Shown piece after piece: positions 9,355 through 17,910 of a stretch of DNA of 64,000 nucleotides. The notes beneath the pieces are model-generated. The model ran no database searches, was not told the origin of the DNA, and worked only from the letters and a program-made list of their open reading frames with translations. Position 1 is the first letter of the stretch. Every line of letters begins with the position of its first letter. The stretch spans positions 173,004-237,003 of the forward strand of contig NZ_CP026310.1 of the NCBI RefSeq assembly GCF_002906575.1. Direction: 5' to 3'. Both the position numbers and the translations under genes were made by a program. The DNA is from Salinigranum rubrum (GTDB lineage: Archaea; Halobacteriota; Halobacteria; Halobacteriales; Haloferacaceae).

Positions 9355-10125
9355 ATGAGCTCCGAAAAACGGTCGAACATCCCGGTCAAATCGGTTGTGA
9401 AGATGTTTTCCATCCTCGATTCCCTTCAGGAGTTAGACAGCGCGGGCCTGAGCACTGTCGCAAAACACGTCGGAATCTCGAAGACGACAGCGTACAACCA
9501 CCTCGAAACACTCGAACAGCTCGAGTACGTCGTTCGTCAAGATGGCGAGTACCACCTCGGCTTTCGGCTCCTTGACCTCGGTGGGTACGTTCTCTCGAGA
9601 GATCCGAGATTGTCGTTGGTCAGGCCGAAAGTCCGTGAGATAGCGATGGAGACGGAAGAACTCTGTCAATTCTTCGTTGAGGAACACGGTCAGGCAATCA
9701 TCGTGTTCCGTGAAGTCGGTGAAAATGCGATTGAAACCCGCACGCGATTAGGGACGCGACTTTACCTCCACCAAGCCACCGCTGGCAAGGCTATCCTCGC
9801 CAACCTCCCTGAGGGTCGGGTTCAAGAGATCATTGACAAACACGGGCTTCCCCAGAAGACCGAGCAGACTATCACGGACATCGACCGACTGTCGGCCGAG
9901 CTCGATGAAATACGGAAACGAGGGTACGCTTTCGACCAGGAAGAACACATCAAACGAATGTACGCGATTGGTGTTCCTGTGCGCGACTCGGAGAACTCCG
10001 TACTCGGCGCACTGAGCGTCGCCGGTCCGTCACACCGCATCAAGAATGAGGAGAGGGTCGAAGAGATCTCCGAATTATTGCTCGGCGTTGCAAACGAACT
10101 TGAGCTTAGCCTCAGTTTGCGATAG
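9355..10125 (+). CDS. IclR-family transcriptional regulator
   Basis: A 256-aa regulator with an N-terminal winged helix (SVVKMFSILDSLQE, then LSTVAKHVGISKTTAYNHLE) and a C-terminal effector domain (ETRTRLGTRLYLHQATAGKA, RGYAFDQEEHIKRMYAIGVP). Length is standard for IclR. I prefer the ATG at 9355 over an upstream TTG at 9328. IclR proteins bind small catabolic effectors, often aromatic acids, and control nearby degradation operons. This one closes the 0.5-10 kb cluster and probably controls it. Confidence 0.92.
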   Translation: MSSEKRSNIPVKSVVKMFSILDSLQELDSAGLSTVAKHVGISKTTAYNHLETLEQLEYVVRQDGEYHLGFRLLDLGGYVLSRDPRLSLVRPKVREIAMETEELCQFFVEEHGQAIIVFREVGENAIETRTRLGTRLYLHQATAGKAILANLPEGRVQEIIDKHGLPQKTEQTITDIDRLSAELDEIRKRGYAFDQEEHIKRMYAIGVPVRDSENSVLGALSVAGPSHRIKNEERVEEISELLLGVANELELSLSLR

Positions 10126-10470
10126 TGTGATTTTGTTTTCTAAAACGTTCTTGATTATCTTAAGGTCGTTCGAGAACGTCGGTGCCATCCCACGATTCTG
10201 AGGAGGTCCTCGTAATCAGATGATCAACAAATGTGAATCTCCATCACATGAAGTGTTGTTTTACGAAACAAACCGTCGTGTGAGGACAGTACACATGAGT
10301 AAAACCGTGATGCAACCATTCCTGCGCTGACACTCCCGTCCGTTGATCAAGGTTACAGAGTGAAGGCACGAATGTCGTCAGTATCTTCCTCCATAACCCA
10401 CCACGCAAAATAAATTACAAATATAGATGCGTAATGGTCTTCGAATCATGGCAGAAACACACGATCACAT
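10126..10470. other. Non-coding region with a possible gene stub
   Basis: No full gene seen. At 10448 an ATG follows an AT-rich promoter-like stretch (10406-10425) and opens a short peptide MAETHDHILA, like the start of universal stress proteins. After about eight codons it runs into IS6 sequence near 10471, so it may be the cut 5' end of a gene. Confidence 0.35.
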
Positions 10471-11028
10471 TCTGGCAGTGGGTGCATCGAATGGCTGATA
10501 GCGTTCCCGACCCGCCGTCGTTCACGAGAGCAAAGCTCTCGTGCAGCCCATCAGAAATCTTCGATTTCTGAGGACGGCGCAGCCAACGCGGGTCGCGGTC
10601 AACGAAACCGCTGTCCGGATCAACGGTGATCTGTCTTGTCTGTACTCTACAATATAACTCGACACAAAGTTACTGCTTGGCGTCGACCTCTCCGAACGGC
10701 GAGGCACCGGTCCAGCAACTGAATTCCCTCGGCAGCTCACCAAGAAACATGACCTCTCAGACACCGTGTTTCTCGTCGATAGTTATGGTTATCTGACTGC
10801 CCTCTATCGATTAGACTTGAGCGAACATCTGGATTACATTGACCAAAACCTCATGGAAGAGTGATTTCATACGCAACACGAGGATTGACCGCTTCCATAA
10901 CTCGTGGGTCGGCAGTCGAGCTGCCGTCGCCCAGAGTCTTGCACAATTCTCGTACTACTATAACGTCTAACGACCGCATCAAGCGCTAAATGATCGAACA
11001 CCAGCTGAGGCTGTTAACTAGACAGTGA
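10471..11028 (+). mobile_element. IS6-family element remnant
   Basis: A degraded transposase on the plus strand. The start reads QWVHRMADSVPDPPS in frame, followed by a 56-bp insertion, then DTKLLLGVDLSERRGTGPATEF, FLVDSYGYLTALYRLDL and the DDE-domain tail with further frameshifts. The 3' terminal inverted repeat (gttaactagacagtg, about 11013-11027) matches the ends of the second copy at 39479-40275. The 5' end, including the N-terminal helix-turn-helix, is missing. The copy cannot make an active transposase. Confidence 0.8.
10521..10576. repeat. 56-bp double-hairpin insertion in IS6 transposase
   Basis: Two perfect hairpins side by side: CACGAGAGC-aaa-GCTCTCGTG (10523-10543) and TCAGAAATC-ttc-GATTTCTGA (10551-10571). 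They interrupt the transposase between PDPPS and the AQPxRVAV segment. The same structure is at the equivalent codon of the second IS6 copy (39933-39988). It resembles palindrome-associated elements related to IS200/IS605 ends in haloarchaea; that link is from memory of the family, not shown here. Confidence 0.7.
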
Positions 11029-11256
11029 CCTTTCATTTGAATTATCAGTTTCTCTATGCCGTCTGTGAGAAGGATCTATCAACGTACTCGCAGTCGCCGT
11101 GGACGACGTATTCACGAGGGGATGCGTCGTCGTCTTCAAGCGGCTTGTATGCCCGAAAGTATCAGTGCCTGATGCTGGTGGACGGGCAGTCGCGACGGGA
11201 GCAATTACACTCGTGACGAGGAGTGCAACCACCAGCAGGGACACATCTCGGTCCAT
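11029..11256 (-). pseudogene. Truncated secreted/membrane protein gene
   Basis: The start codon at 11256 opens a clear signal-peptide-like N-terminus (MDRDVSLLVVALLVTSV then IAPVATARPPA). The frame runs into the IS6 terminal repeat at about 11028, so the 3' part is lost. It sits 30 bp downstream of the membrane-protein gene on the same strand, as if part of one operon that the IS cut. The function of the lost part is unknown. Confidence 0.45.
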
Positions 11257-11286
11257 ACAGTTCGTGGAGTAGCTAACGTGACCCGG

Positions 11287-11706
11287 TTACCAGGGGACGA
11301 GATCAACACACTGCGCCAGCGGGAGGCCCATCATCGACCCGGTGACCGTGTACAGCGGGCCGAGGATGACGAGGATAACAGCGGATTTCATCGCCGACCG
11401 CTTGTGGCGTTTGAGTCCCTTCTTTTGCTCTGGGTTGAGAGTGAACATCTCGACGAGAGAGTCCGCCTGCCAGACCACGGCGAGACCGACGATGCCGAGG
11501 CCTGTCGTCAGCTGGAAGAAGCCCTCGATCATTCCGGGCAACTGGTCTGCATTGCAGACAGCATTCTGAGCGGCGGCAGGCTGGACAGCAAGGAGACTGA
11601 AAAGGATTGTACTGATCGCCAGCTTCCGAATCAGTCTCTTACTCGACGTCGATTCAACTCCTGTACACAATTCAGCTTCAGTTTTCGGGGTGTCGTGTTG
11701 GGCCAT
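11287..11706 (-). CDS. Membrane protein with signal sequence, unknown function
   Basis: From the ATG at 11706 the protein is 139 aa. It has a hydrophobic leader (LAISTILFSLLAVQPAAAQN), a short Cys-containing segment, a second helix (GLGIVGLAVVWQADSLVEMF), a basic loop (KKGLKRHKRSAMKS) and a third helix (AVILVILGPLYTVTGSMMG). Small multi-helix proteins like this occur in conjugation-type modules of haloarchaeal plasmids, but no VirB4/HerA-type partner is seen here, so this is only suggestive. An in-frame start at 11742 is possible. Confidence 0.6.
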   Translation of the reverse strand: MAQHDTPKTEAELCTGVESTSSKRLIRKLAISTILFSLLAVQPAAAQNAVCNADQLPGMIEGFFQLTTGLGIVGLAVVWQADSLVEMFTLNPEQKKGLKRHKRSAMKSAVILVILGPLYTVTGSMMGLPLAQCVDLVPW

Positions 11707-11742
11707 TTCGATTATATGTTCTGGTTTTGAATGTGCTTGCAC

Positions 11743-12123
11743 TGCGGTCTGTTTCAGGCTGACTCGTCGGATTCACGGATAGGTGCCGTCTGTTGTCCCG
11801 GACAAGGATGTGAATCGATACAGACATCTCCGTTATCACAATACAGAATTAGATTTGGTAAGTATTTTCTGATGTATTGACTAGTAAAGTTCGTTATGAT
11901 ATTTCATAGACTACTAACCGATTCTGATTTTCGTTTTAGCAGATCGAGGTATATCGTCCTCTGTTTAACCAACATAGAATCTTTTGAGATTAGTGTTGGT
12001 TAATCAAATTTCAACTTATTTACTCACCTATTCGATCTGGATCGGACCGGTTCCCATTTTCGACATTATACGAGCGCACAATCTGTAAGCCCCGGTATAG
12101 CCAGTTGGTCAATTTGTTCGGGT
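11743..12123. other. AT-rich non-coding region
   Basis: No gene recognised. The AT content is well above the flanks. It contains the inverted pair TTAACCAACA/TGTTGGTTAA at 11965-12003 and several TATA-like stretches near 11850-11935 that could drive the membrane-protein gene on the minus strand. Confidence 0.5.
11965..12003. repeat. Inverted repeat TTAACCAACA ... TGTTGGTTAA
   Basis: Perfect 10-bp arms at 11965-11974 and 11994-12003 with a 19-bp spacer. The same 10-mer pair recurs at 23949 and 24089, beyond the other end of the recombination/partition block, and nine of ten bases recur at 26166. It could be a regulator site shared by plasmid-borne genes. Confidence 0.55.
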
Positions 12124-14973
12124 CTATTCCTGAGGATTCATTGCCCCGTCTACAATCTCAACTAACTCTGGCATCGAGAGCGGATCTACGTCGACACGGT
12201 ACCCCTGCGCCGTGTAGAGGATTCCTGCAGTCACGTCCCGGTTAGGGAACCATTCGGCCAACACGTGATAGTACACGCTGAGTTGCTTCCGATACTCGTC
12301 CTCGGCGTGCCGTCCGAGGTCGGTCTTGAAGTCGATTATTTCGACAGTATCGGGACGAATGTGAACGAGGTCGACGATTCCCGAGATGGTGACCTGCTCG
12401 CCATCGACAGTGAGCGGGAGATACGCACCCTCCTCGACTCGTAGTTCTCCATCGAGAGAGTTCAGGAACGACTTGATGTGCCGTTCGTCGTCGTTCGAGG
12501 GCTCGACGTCTCCCTCCAACACGTATCGCTCAGCGAACTCGTGGGTCTGTGTTCCGAACGCGGTTCCTCTCCCGTCGTCGACGTCCTCGAACACATCGTC
12601 GCGCATGAGCGTGTGCGGCGAGTGTCCGACCGGGCCGTCCGGCGTCGGCACAGCAATCTGCAAGTGCGCCTGCGTCGTTTCGCTGATATCGTCTTCCTCA
12701 ACATCAGGTTCCAGTTCCTCGATGTCGACTGGAAGCTTCTCGATGAACGTGTTCGGGCTCTCGCCTGCCGTGAACACGAGGTGGCTCTCAGCCCGTGTCA
12801 TCGCGACGTAGAGCAAGCGTCGCTCCTCGTCGTATCCACGCGGCAGGCACTTCCGAAGGACGTCACTCCGCCAGTTGTCGTGAATGTGGGGATACCCGTG
12901 GTCGTCGGCGTAGAGTTTCCGCTGGCGTAAGCCAATTGGGTCGTCGAACGTGATCGCGTTACTGTTCCCGCCCGACGGTGGGAAGCGGTGTGAGTTCATG
13001 TTCGCGAGCACGACAATGGGGTGTTCGAGTCCCTTGGCTGCGTGGATGGTCTGGACCGTCACCGAGTTCATCCCGGCGCTCGCGTGCACCTCGTGGGTGC
13101 TTCCGTCCTCGATGCCCCGCTCGATGAACCGGATGAGGTCACCTCGTGTCAGCGTCGTCGCGCTGTGGACGGACTGTATCGTCGTCAGTAGCACGTCGGC
13201 ATACGCCCCGTCGTAGTCGTACTGGGAGAACACGCGCTGGGCAACCCCACCGACCGTCTCCAGTGTTCCAAGCTCCGACTTGAACGTCTGCATGTTGGCG
13301 GGGTATTCCTTACTCTCAAGGACGTGTTTGACTTCGTCGAGCGTGTAGCCAGCTTCCTCGAGGACGACGGCCCAGCCCCGATCCGCGTCGGATTCGAGAA
13401 TTCGCAGCCACGCCAAGAGAAGCTTCGCCGGGTCAGACCGAAACAGCTCGATGCCGCCCTCGTACGCCATCGGCAACCCGTACTCCTCGGCGACAGACAG
13501 AAGTTCCCGGCCGAAGTCACGAGTCCGGGTGAGCACGACGATGTCACCGTATTCCGGCAGACGAAGTTTATCGTCCTCTTCGACTTGATACGCGTCGTTC
13601 CCGGCGATCTCCTGTATCTTGGTCAGAACGGCCTCGTGTTCGTCTTCGTGTTGAATCGCCTCGATGCGGGAGTTCTCGTGCGCAGCGTTCGAGGAGAGCG
13701 ACACGATGCGGTCTCGGACGGCCGCCTCGTCGACGTCGTCCTTGCTTGCAGCGGGTGTGACCAGGCTGTGCTCGGAGAAGTCGAGAATGGCCTGCGTCGA
13801 CCGGTAGTTCTCGACGAGTTCGATATCGATGATCGGGCGTGTCGCCCATGACACTCGCTCGTGGTCCTCGTTGAGTTCGTCAACGAATCGGTCCAGTCGA
13901 GATTCGAACTCGGTGATGTTCTCGACGGCGGCGTACTGGAACGAGTAGATGCTCTGTTTCCAGTCACCGACGACACAGACGTTGTTCGTATCCGCGAGAA
14001 GGAGTGCGAGTTTGAACTGGATCTCGCTGGAGTCCTGGAACTCGTCGATCATCACGTACTCGAAGGCGACGTCGTCGCGGAGTCGGTGGTCGTCACAGAG
14101 CAGGACGAACGCAAATAGTTGAAGAAAGCTGAAGTTGAGGTAGTTTCGACTGAGCGCGAACTCCAGATACTCGTGATAGACGTCGTGGACGAAGTTCTTG
14201 AGGCCCTCTCGCGGTTCGTCAAACGCCAGTCGTGCAACGGCAGCGGGAATTTGCTTCTCTCCCCATCCGCCACGGATCTCATCTTCTTCGGGCGCGTCTG
14301 GGAGGTAGCATTTGTCGTTCCCGTAGCCTCCGAGTTTCGAGCGAAGCTTGGACTGCTTGTTCCCGTCGTTCCGGGGCTGATTCAGTTCGTCGAAGATCTC
14401 ACGGAACGCCTCGAAGTCACCATCCAGGTATCGCTCGCCATTCCGGTACCAGCCATCAACCGTCGGGAAGACGCCTTTCGCCGCGAGTTGATTGATCAAT
14501 CCGAGGAGTTCGACTGGCTCCTTGACGGCGCGAAAGAAGTCATCGTACTCGGGGTGGTCGTCGCTGAATCGACGGATGAACTCGCGGAACTGCGCCTTCT
14601 CGACGTTCTCATCTTCGAGGACGCGTGTGGACCCCGTAATTCGGTCGTCGATGCCGAGGAGCGTCGGGGCCTCGAATCCGTGTTCCATGAGGATGTCGTG
14701 ACAGAGGCTGTGGAACGTCTGGATCGGCGCGTCAGCGAGTTCACGCATCCCGTAGTCACAGTTGGTGACGATTCGCTCTCGCATCTCCGTCGCCGCGTTG
14801 TTGGTGAACGTCACGAGGAGGACGTCCTCCGGCTCGACGTCGTCTTTGTCGACGATCTCTGCGTATCGTCGGGTGACAGTGAACGTCTTCCCCGTCCCCG
14901 CGCCGGCGTCGACGACGTGGATGCCCTGTGTACTGTCGATGAGGTCTTGCTGTTGGTCGTTCGGCTCGGTCAT
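12124..14973 (-). CDS. UvrD/AddA-like helicase-nuclease
   Basis: A 949-aa superfamily 1 helicase with a C-terminal RecB-type nuclease. Visible motifs in order: Walker A DAGAGTGKT (residues 22-30), motif II MIDEFQDSS, motif III VVGDWKQSIYSFQ, motif V VQTIHAAKGLEHPIVVL, motif VI LYVAMTRAESHLVF, then the nuclease core SGIVDLVHIRPDTVEIIDFK with a following QLSVYYHVL. This is the AddA layout (helicase plus PD-(D/E)XK nuclease) though shorter than bacterial AddA (about 1200 aa). It overlaps the upstream partner gene by ATGA. AddAB complexes unwind and resect DNA ends; archaea usually use Mre11-Rad50-HerA-NurA, so this plasmid-type pair is notable. It may serve recombination or defence. Confidence 0.88.
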   Translation of the reverse strand: MTEPNDQQQDLIDSTQGIHVVDAGAGTGKTFTVTRRYAEIVDKDDVEPEDVLLVTFTNNAATEMRERIVTNCDYGMRELADAPIQTFHSLCHDILMEHGFEAPTLLGIDDRITGSTRVLEDENVEKAQFREFIRRFSDDHPEYDDFFRAVKEPVELLGLINQLAAKGVFPTVDGWYRNGERYLDGDFEAFREIFDELNQPRNDGNKQSKLRSKLGGYGNDKCYLPDAPEEDEIRGGWGEKQIPAAVARLAFDEPREGLKNFVHDVYHEYLEFALSRNYLNFSFLQLFAFVLLCDDHRLRDDVAFEYVMIDEFQDSSEIQFKLALLLADTNNVCVVGDWKQSIYSFQYAAVENITEFESRLDRFVDELNEDHERVSWATRPIIDIELVENYRSTQAILDFSEHSLVTPAASKDDVDEAAVRDRIVSLSSNAAHENSRIEAIQHEDEHEAVLTKIQEIAGNDAYQVEEDDKLRLPEYGDIVVLTRTRDFGRELLSVAEEYGLPMAYEGGIELFRSDPAKLLLAWLRILESDADRGWAVVLEEAGYTLDEVKHVLESKEYPANMQTFKSELGTLETVGGVAQRVFSQYDYDGAYADVLLTTIQSVHSATTLTRGDLIRFIERGIEDGSTHEVHASAGMNSVTVQTIHAAKGLEHPIVVLANMNSHRFPPSGGNSNAITFDDPIGLRQRKLYADDHGYPHIHDNWRSDVLRKCLPRGYDEERRLLYVAMTRAESHLVFTAGESPNTFIEKLPVDIEELEPDVEEDDISETTQAHLQIAVPTPDGPVGHSPHTLMRDDVFEDVDDGRGTAFGTQTHEFAERYVLEGDVEPSNDDERHIKSFLNSLDGELRVEEGAYLPLTVDGEQVTISGIVDLVHIRPDTVEIIDFKTDLGRHAEDEYRKQLSVYYHVLAEWFPNRDVTAGILYTAQGYRVDVDPLSMPELVEIVDGAMNPQE

Positions 14974-17558
14974 CGCGAACCACCCTCCAGGATGCAGTCT
15001 CGGTTATCCACGTACCGATAGTTCGGGTCGCCGCCGAGTCCCAGAACCGGGAAGCGCTCGTCACCGGCACGGCGGTCGTTCAACTCCGAAAGGCGATCTC
15101 GGACGAACTGCTCGAATACGTCCACGTCGCCAGTGAAATAGTTCTGGTTACGAATACGGAGCAAGTGTCTCAGGGCCTGCTTACAGCCCTTCTTCACGTA
15201 CTTGTAGTCGCCAACGCTCTCCTTCATCTGTTCCGTCAATAGGCGAGCAAACATGGAGTCCAAGAGTTCACTCTTGTCTCTCGTCTCCGGGAACTCGTGT
15301 ACGTCCAAGAACTCCGAGTACTCTTCGTACTCCACCTTGGAGAAGGTCTTGTTACAGTCGTTCGCGGCGTCTTCCTGCAGTTCGGTGAAGGTGTCTCGCC
15401 TCGCGATGTATCCCTCGTACGTAACGGGATAATACGTCACCGTCGTGAGGCAGTCCTCAAGCGACCCATCCCCAGTTACCACATCGTCGAGCGTTTCGAG
15501 GAAGTGGAAGAACGTGAATCGAAGTTCCTCATCCGGGCGCTCAGTACGCTGGTGAGCAAGATACAGCAATGCCTGGAAGTTCGGTTTGTCGCTCGGTGGG
15601 TCGAGCGAGGAGTGCTTGACAATGGAGTATGCCGACTTCTTTGAGCCACTCTTGTAGTCGAGGAGTCGAGTCGGGCTGTGAACAAGGTCGATTTTCCCCT
15701 TCAATCCGAGGTCGGTGTTCTCAAACCACCGTTCGGTGTGCGACGTATCGATGGGCTGGTCGTAATACTCGGCGAAAAAGTTCTCCCCCCAGCCACTGTC
15801 CGGTGTCGTCAAGCCGTCGCCCTGAGGCGGGTTTGCATCGAGGAACTCGACGATGGTCTGGAGACCGACACGGTATTTCGTGAGTCGGACCTCCCGGTCG
15901 ACGCCGCGGAGGAATGGGTCAACCTCGTCGAGAATGGCTGCGGCGACCTCGTCGAGGGTGTCTGTGCTGATGGCATCCGGATGTGAGACGTAGAACTCTG
16001 CGAAGTCGTGGAACAGGTTCCCTTCTTTGAAGTGCTCCTTGTCCGGGTTGTCGACGAGTCGACTGAAGAAGTAATCACGAGGAGAGTTGACGTAGGTGTT
16101 CAGACTCGACTGGCTCAGTGCGGTGACATCCTCTGGAGAGACGTCGAGTGGTTCTCTCTCGAACCCGTCCTGCGTCGTTCGAAATGCTCGTGAATGCTGC
16201 AGCGAGTTCAGGTCACTGAATCGGTCGAATTCCTCGTCGATCAGCTCTTCGAAATACAGGCAGGGAGTGACAGGCGTCCCACCGGCGGTGTCCTGCACAA
16301 GATAGTACTGGTCGACACCGTTCTGCAGGAGGAGTTGGAACTGCCTGATGTTCCGCTCGAATTCCTGGCCTCGGTCGACCCACGGGCGACGAGGCGACGA
16401 ATGCGTCCACCCTTCGTCGAGGCCGAAATAAAACACGACGGCGCGGTCGACGTGCGCGGCCGATTTCGCATCGGCCAACAGGACACCTTCGTTTTCGCGG
16501 TCCACGGGGACTTCGTACGACTGCAGATAGAATTCGAGTCGGTCGACTGCCTGTTCGGTGACGGCCTCGTCGAGGAGGCCAAGCGTCGAGAGTTCGTCTC
16601 TGAAGGCGTCGATGGTGGTGTCTGTGACGCCCTCGTATGCGTCGATGGCCTCCTCGAACGTACTGGAACGAATCTCATCACGGAACTCGTGGAGCCAGTC
16701 TACTTCCGAACGGTCGAGGTCGAAGAGACGCTTCTCGTCGTGCTCGATATCGATGGGCATCCCGAGCTGGGTGAGGAGTGGTCGAACGTCGCCAACCCGC
16801 GTATCTCGGCCAGTGTGCGCACTTCGAAGCAGCTGCAGGAACGCTCGGTGACGCGCATCGTCGGTGAAACCCGGCCCACCGTAGTATGGGATATCTGCGG
16901 CTTCCAGCGCCGACTCGATGAGCGATGAGTACTGACTAGCTGCATCGAGAACAACAGCCACGCCTTCGGCGTTTTCGGGGGTAACCGTATCGAGGACGAT
17001 GTCGACGATTGCGGCCGGCGAATCGAGAATTCGGAACGGTGGATGGTCGAACGACTCTTCGGTGAACGGGTCGACCGTTTCGTAGTCTGGAGGAAGGATC
17101 GAGCGTTCGAGTTCGGTGAGCTGCTTGAATCCGACGACAGCCACCGACGTGTCGGCATCGATGCTGTACTCGGTGAGGCGCGTGGACGTCGTGTCCATCT
17201 CGGCGATGCAGTCGACAGCGGTGTGCGTTGCCTTCGTCGCGAACTGGTCGTAGTCGAGAACAGCCTCAGCCGTCCCCAGGTACTCCCAGCACTGGAGGAT
17301 GTTCCCGACCACATAGGACGTCTCCTTCCAGTTGAGATCGGTCGTCTCGATGATTTCGAGAAACGCGAGTCGGTCCTCGGCCTGCTCTCGCCGTCGAGCC
17401 GCCAGGCGCCGTGGGGGAATCGCGAACGGCCCGAAGTGGGGTTGGTCGAGACGCCGGTTCAGGGCGCTTGCCATCGGCGCGTCCGGCACGAGCACAAGGT
17501 CGAAATCCTTGCATTCCTCGTAGAGAGAATCGAGAGACTTCGCTCGTGTAATTGACAC
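14970..17558 (-). CDS. AddB-like PD-(D/E)XK nuclease protein
   Basis: An 862-aa protein upstream of, and overlapping, the AddA-like gene. The N-terminal 500 residues look like a degenerate helicase (no clear Walker A). The C-terminal part is a RecB-type nuclease: LSQSSLNTYVNSPRDYFFSR, EGNLFHDFAEFYV, GLKGKIDLVHSPTRLLDYK and NFQALLYLAH. The acidic residues in KIDLV and LLDYKSG fit the catalytic D...D/E-x-K pattern. The four cysteines of the AddB iron-sulfur cluster are not evident. A helicase-dead partner plus an active helicase is the AddAB arrangement. Both genes are intact over 5.4 kb, which indicates selection or recent acquisition. Confidence 0.82.
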   Translation of the reverse strand: MSITRAKSLDSLYEECKDFDLVLVPDAPMASALNRRLDQPHFGPFAIPPRRLAARRREQAEDRLAFLEIIETTDLNWKETSYVVGNILQCWEYLGTAEAVLDYDQFATKATHTAVDCIAEMDTTSTRLTEYSIDADTSVAVVGFKQLTELERSILPPDYETVDPFTEESFDHPPFRILDSPAAIVDIVLDTVTPENAEGVAVVLDAASQYSSLIESALEAADIPYYGGPGFTDDARHRAFLQLLRSAHTGRDTRVGDVRPLLTQLGMPIDIEHDEKRLFDLDRSEVDWLHEFRDEIRSSTFEEAIDAYEGVTDTTIDAFRDELSTLGLLDEAVTEQAVDRLEFYLQSYEVPVDRENEGVLLADAKSAAHVDRAVVFYFGLDEGWTHSSPRRPWVDRGQEFERNIRQFQLLLQNGVDQYYLVQDTAGGTPVTPCLYFEELIDEEFDRFSDLNSLQHSRAFRTTQDGFEREPLDVSPEDVTALSQSSLNTYVNSPRDYFFSRLVDNPDKEHFKEGNLFHDFAEFYVSHPDAISTDTLDEVAAAILDEVDPFLRGVDREVRLTKYRVGLQTIVEFLDANPPQGDGLTTPDSGWGENFFAEYYDQPIDTSHTERWFENTDLGLKGKIDLVHSPTRLLDYKSGSKKSAYSIVKHSSLDPPSDKPNFQALLYLAHQRTERPDEELRFTFFHFLETLDDVVTGDGSLEDCLTTVTYYPVTYEGYIARRDTFTELQEDAANDCNKTFSKVEYEEYSEFLDVHEFPETRDKSELLDSMFARLLTEQMKESVGDYKYVKKGCKQALRHLLRIRNQNYFTGDVDVFEQFVRDRLSELNDRRAGDERFPVLGLGGDPNYRYVDNRDCILEGGSR

Positions 17559-17910
17559 GGACTATCGGACTCGGGTGGGTTTCAAAAATGTGTCGTCGGA
17601 ACACCCAATTCAGGAATTCGAGCCTCCTCAGAATGATTTAAACAAACCGGCCTATCGACCCAACGGAACGCCCGAAAATGTGTATCGCAATATACGGTTT
17701 ATTCTCAACGTGCATAATCTCGCCTCAACTAGCGTGGGTTTAGCAGACTCTCTCGGTCAGCCGAGCCCACAAACTGATAAGGTATCCGACTGAAATGCTG
17801 AGTAACCCGAATATGCCACTCTTAGAATCGCCATACTGCAGCGCGATTGGGCTTCTAGCCAATTTCTACAGCCCAGTTGCGAACGGTCGAAGCCTGCAGA
17901 GATCACTATC
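17559..17910. other. Intergenic region between AddB-like gene and recombinase
   Basis: Divergent interval of about 350 bp without a convincing gene. AT-rich patches near 17630-17705 could be promoters for either direction. An open frame at 17575-17793 has no recognisable content. Confidence 0.45.

Noticed and set aside
14119..15021. 300-aa open frame on the plus strand
   Set aside because: Shadow of the AddA-like gene, which has complete helicase motifs on the minus strand.
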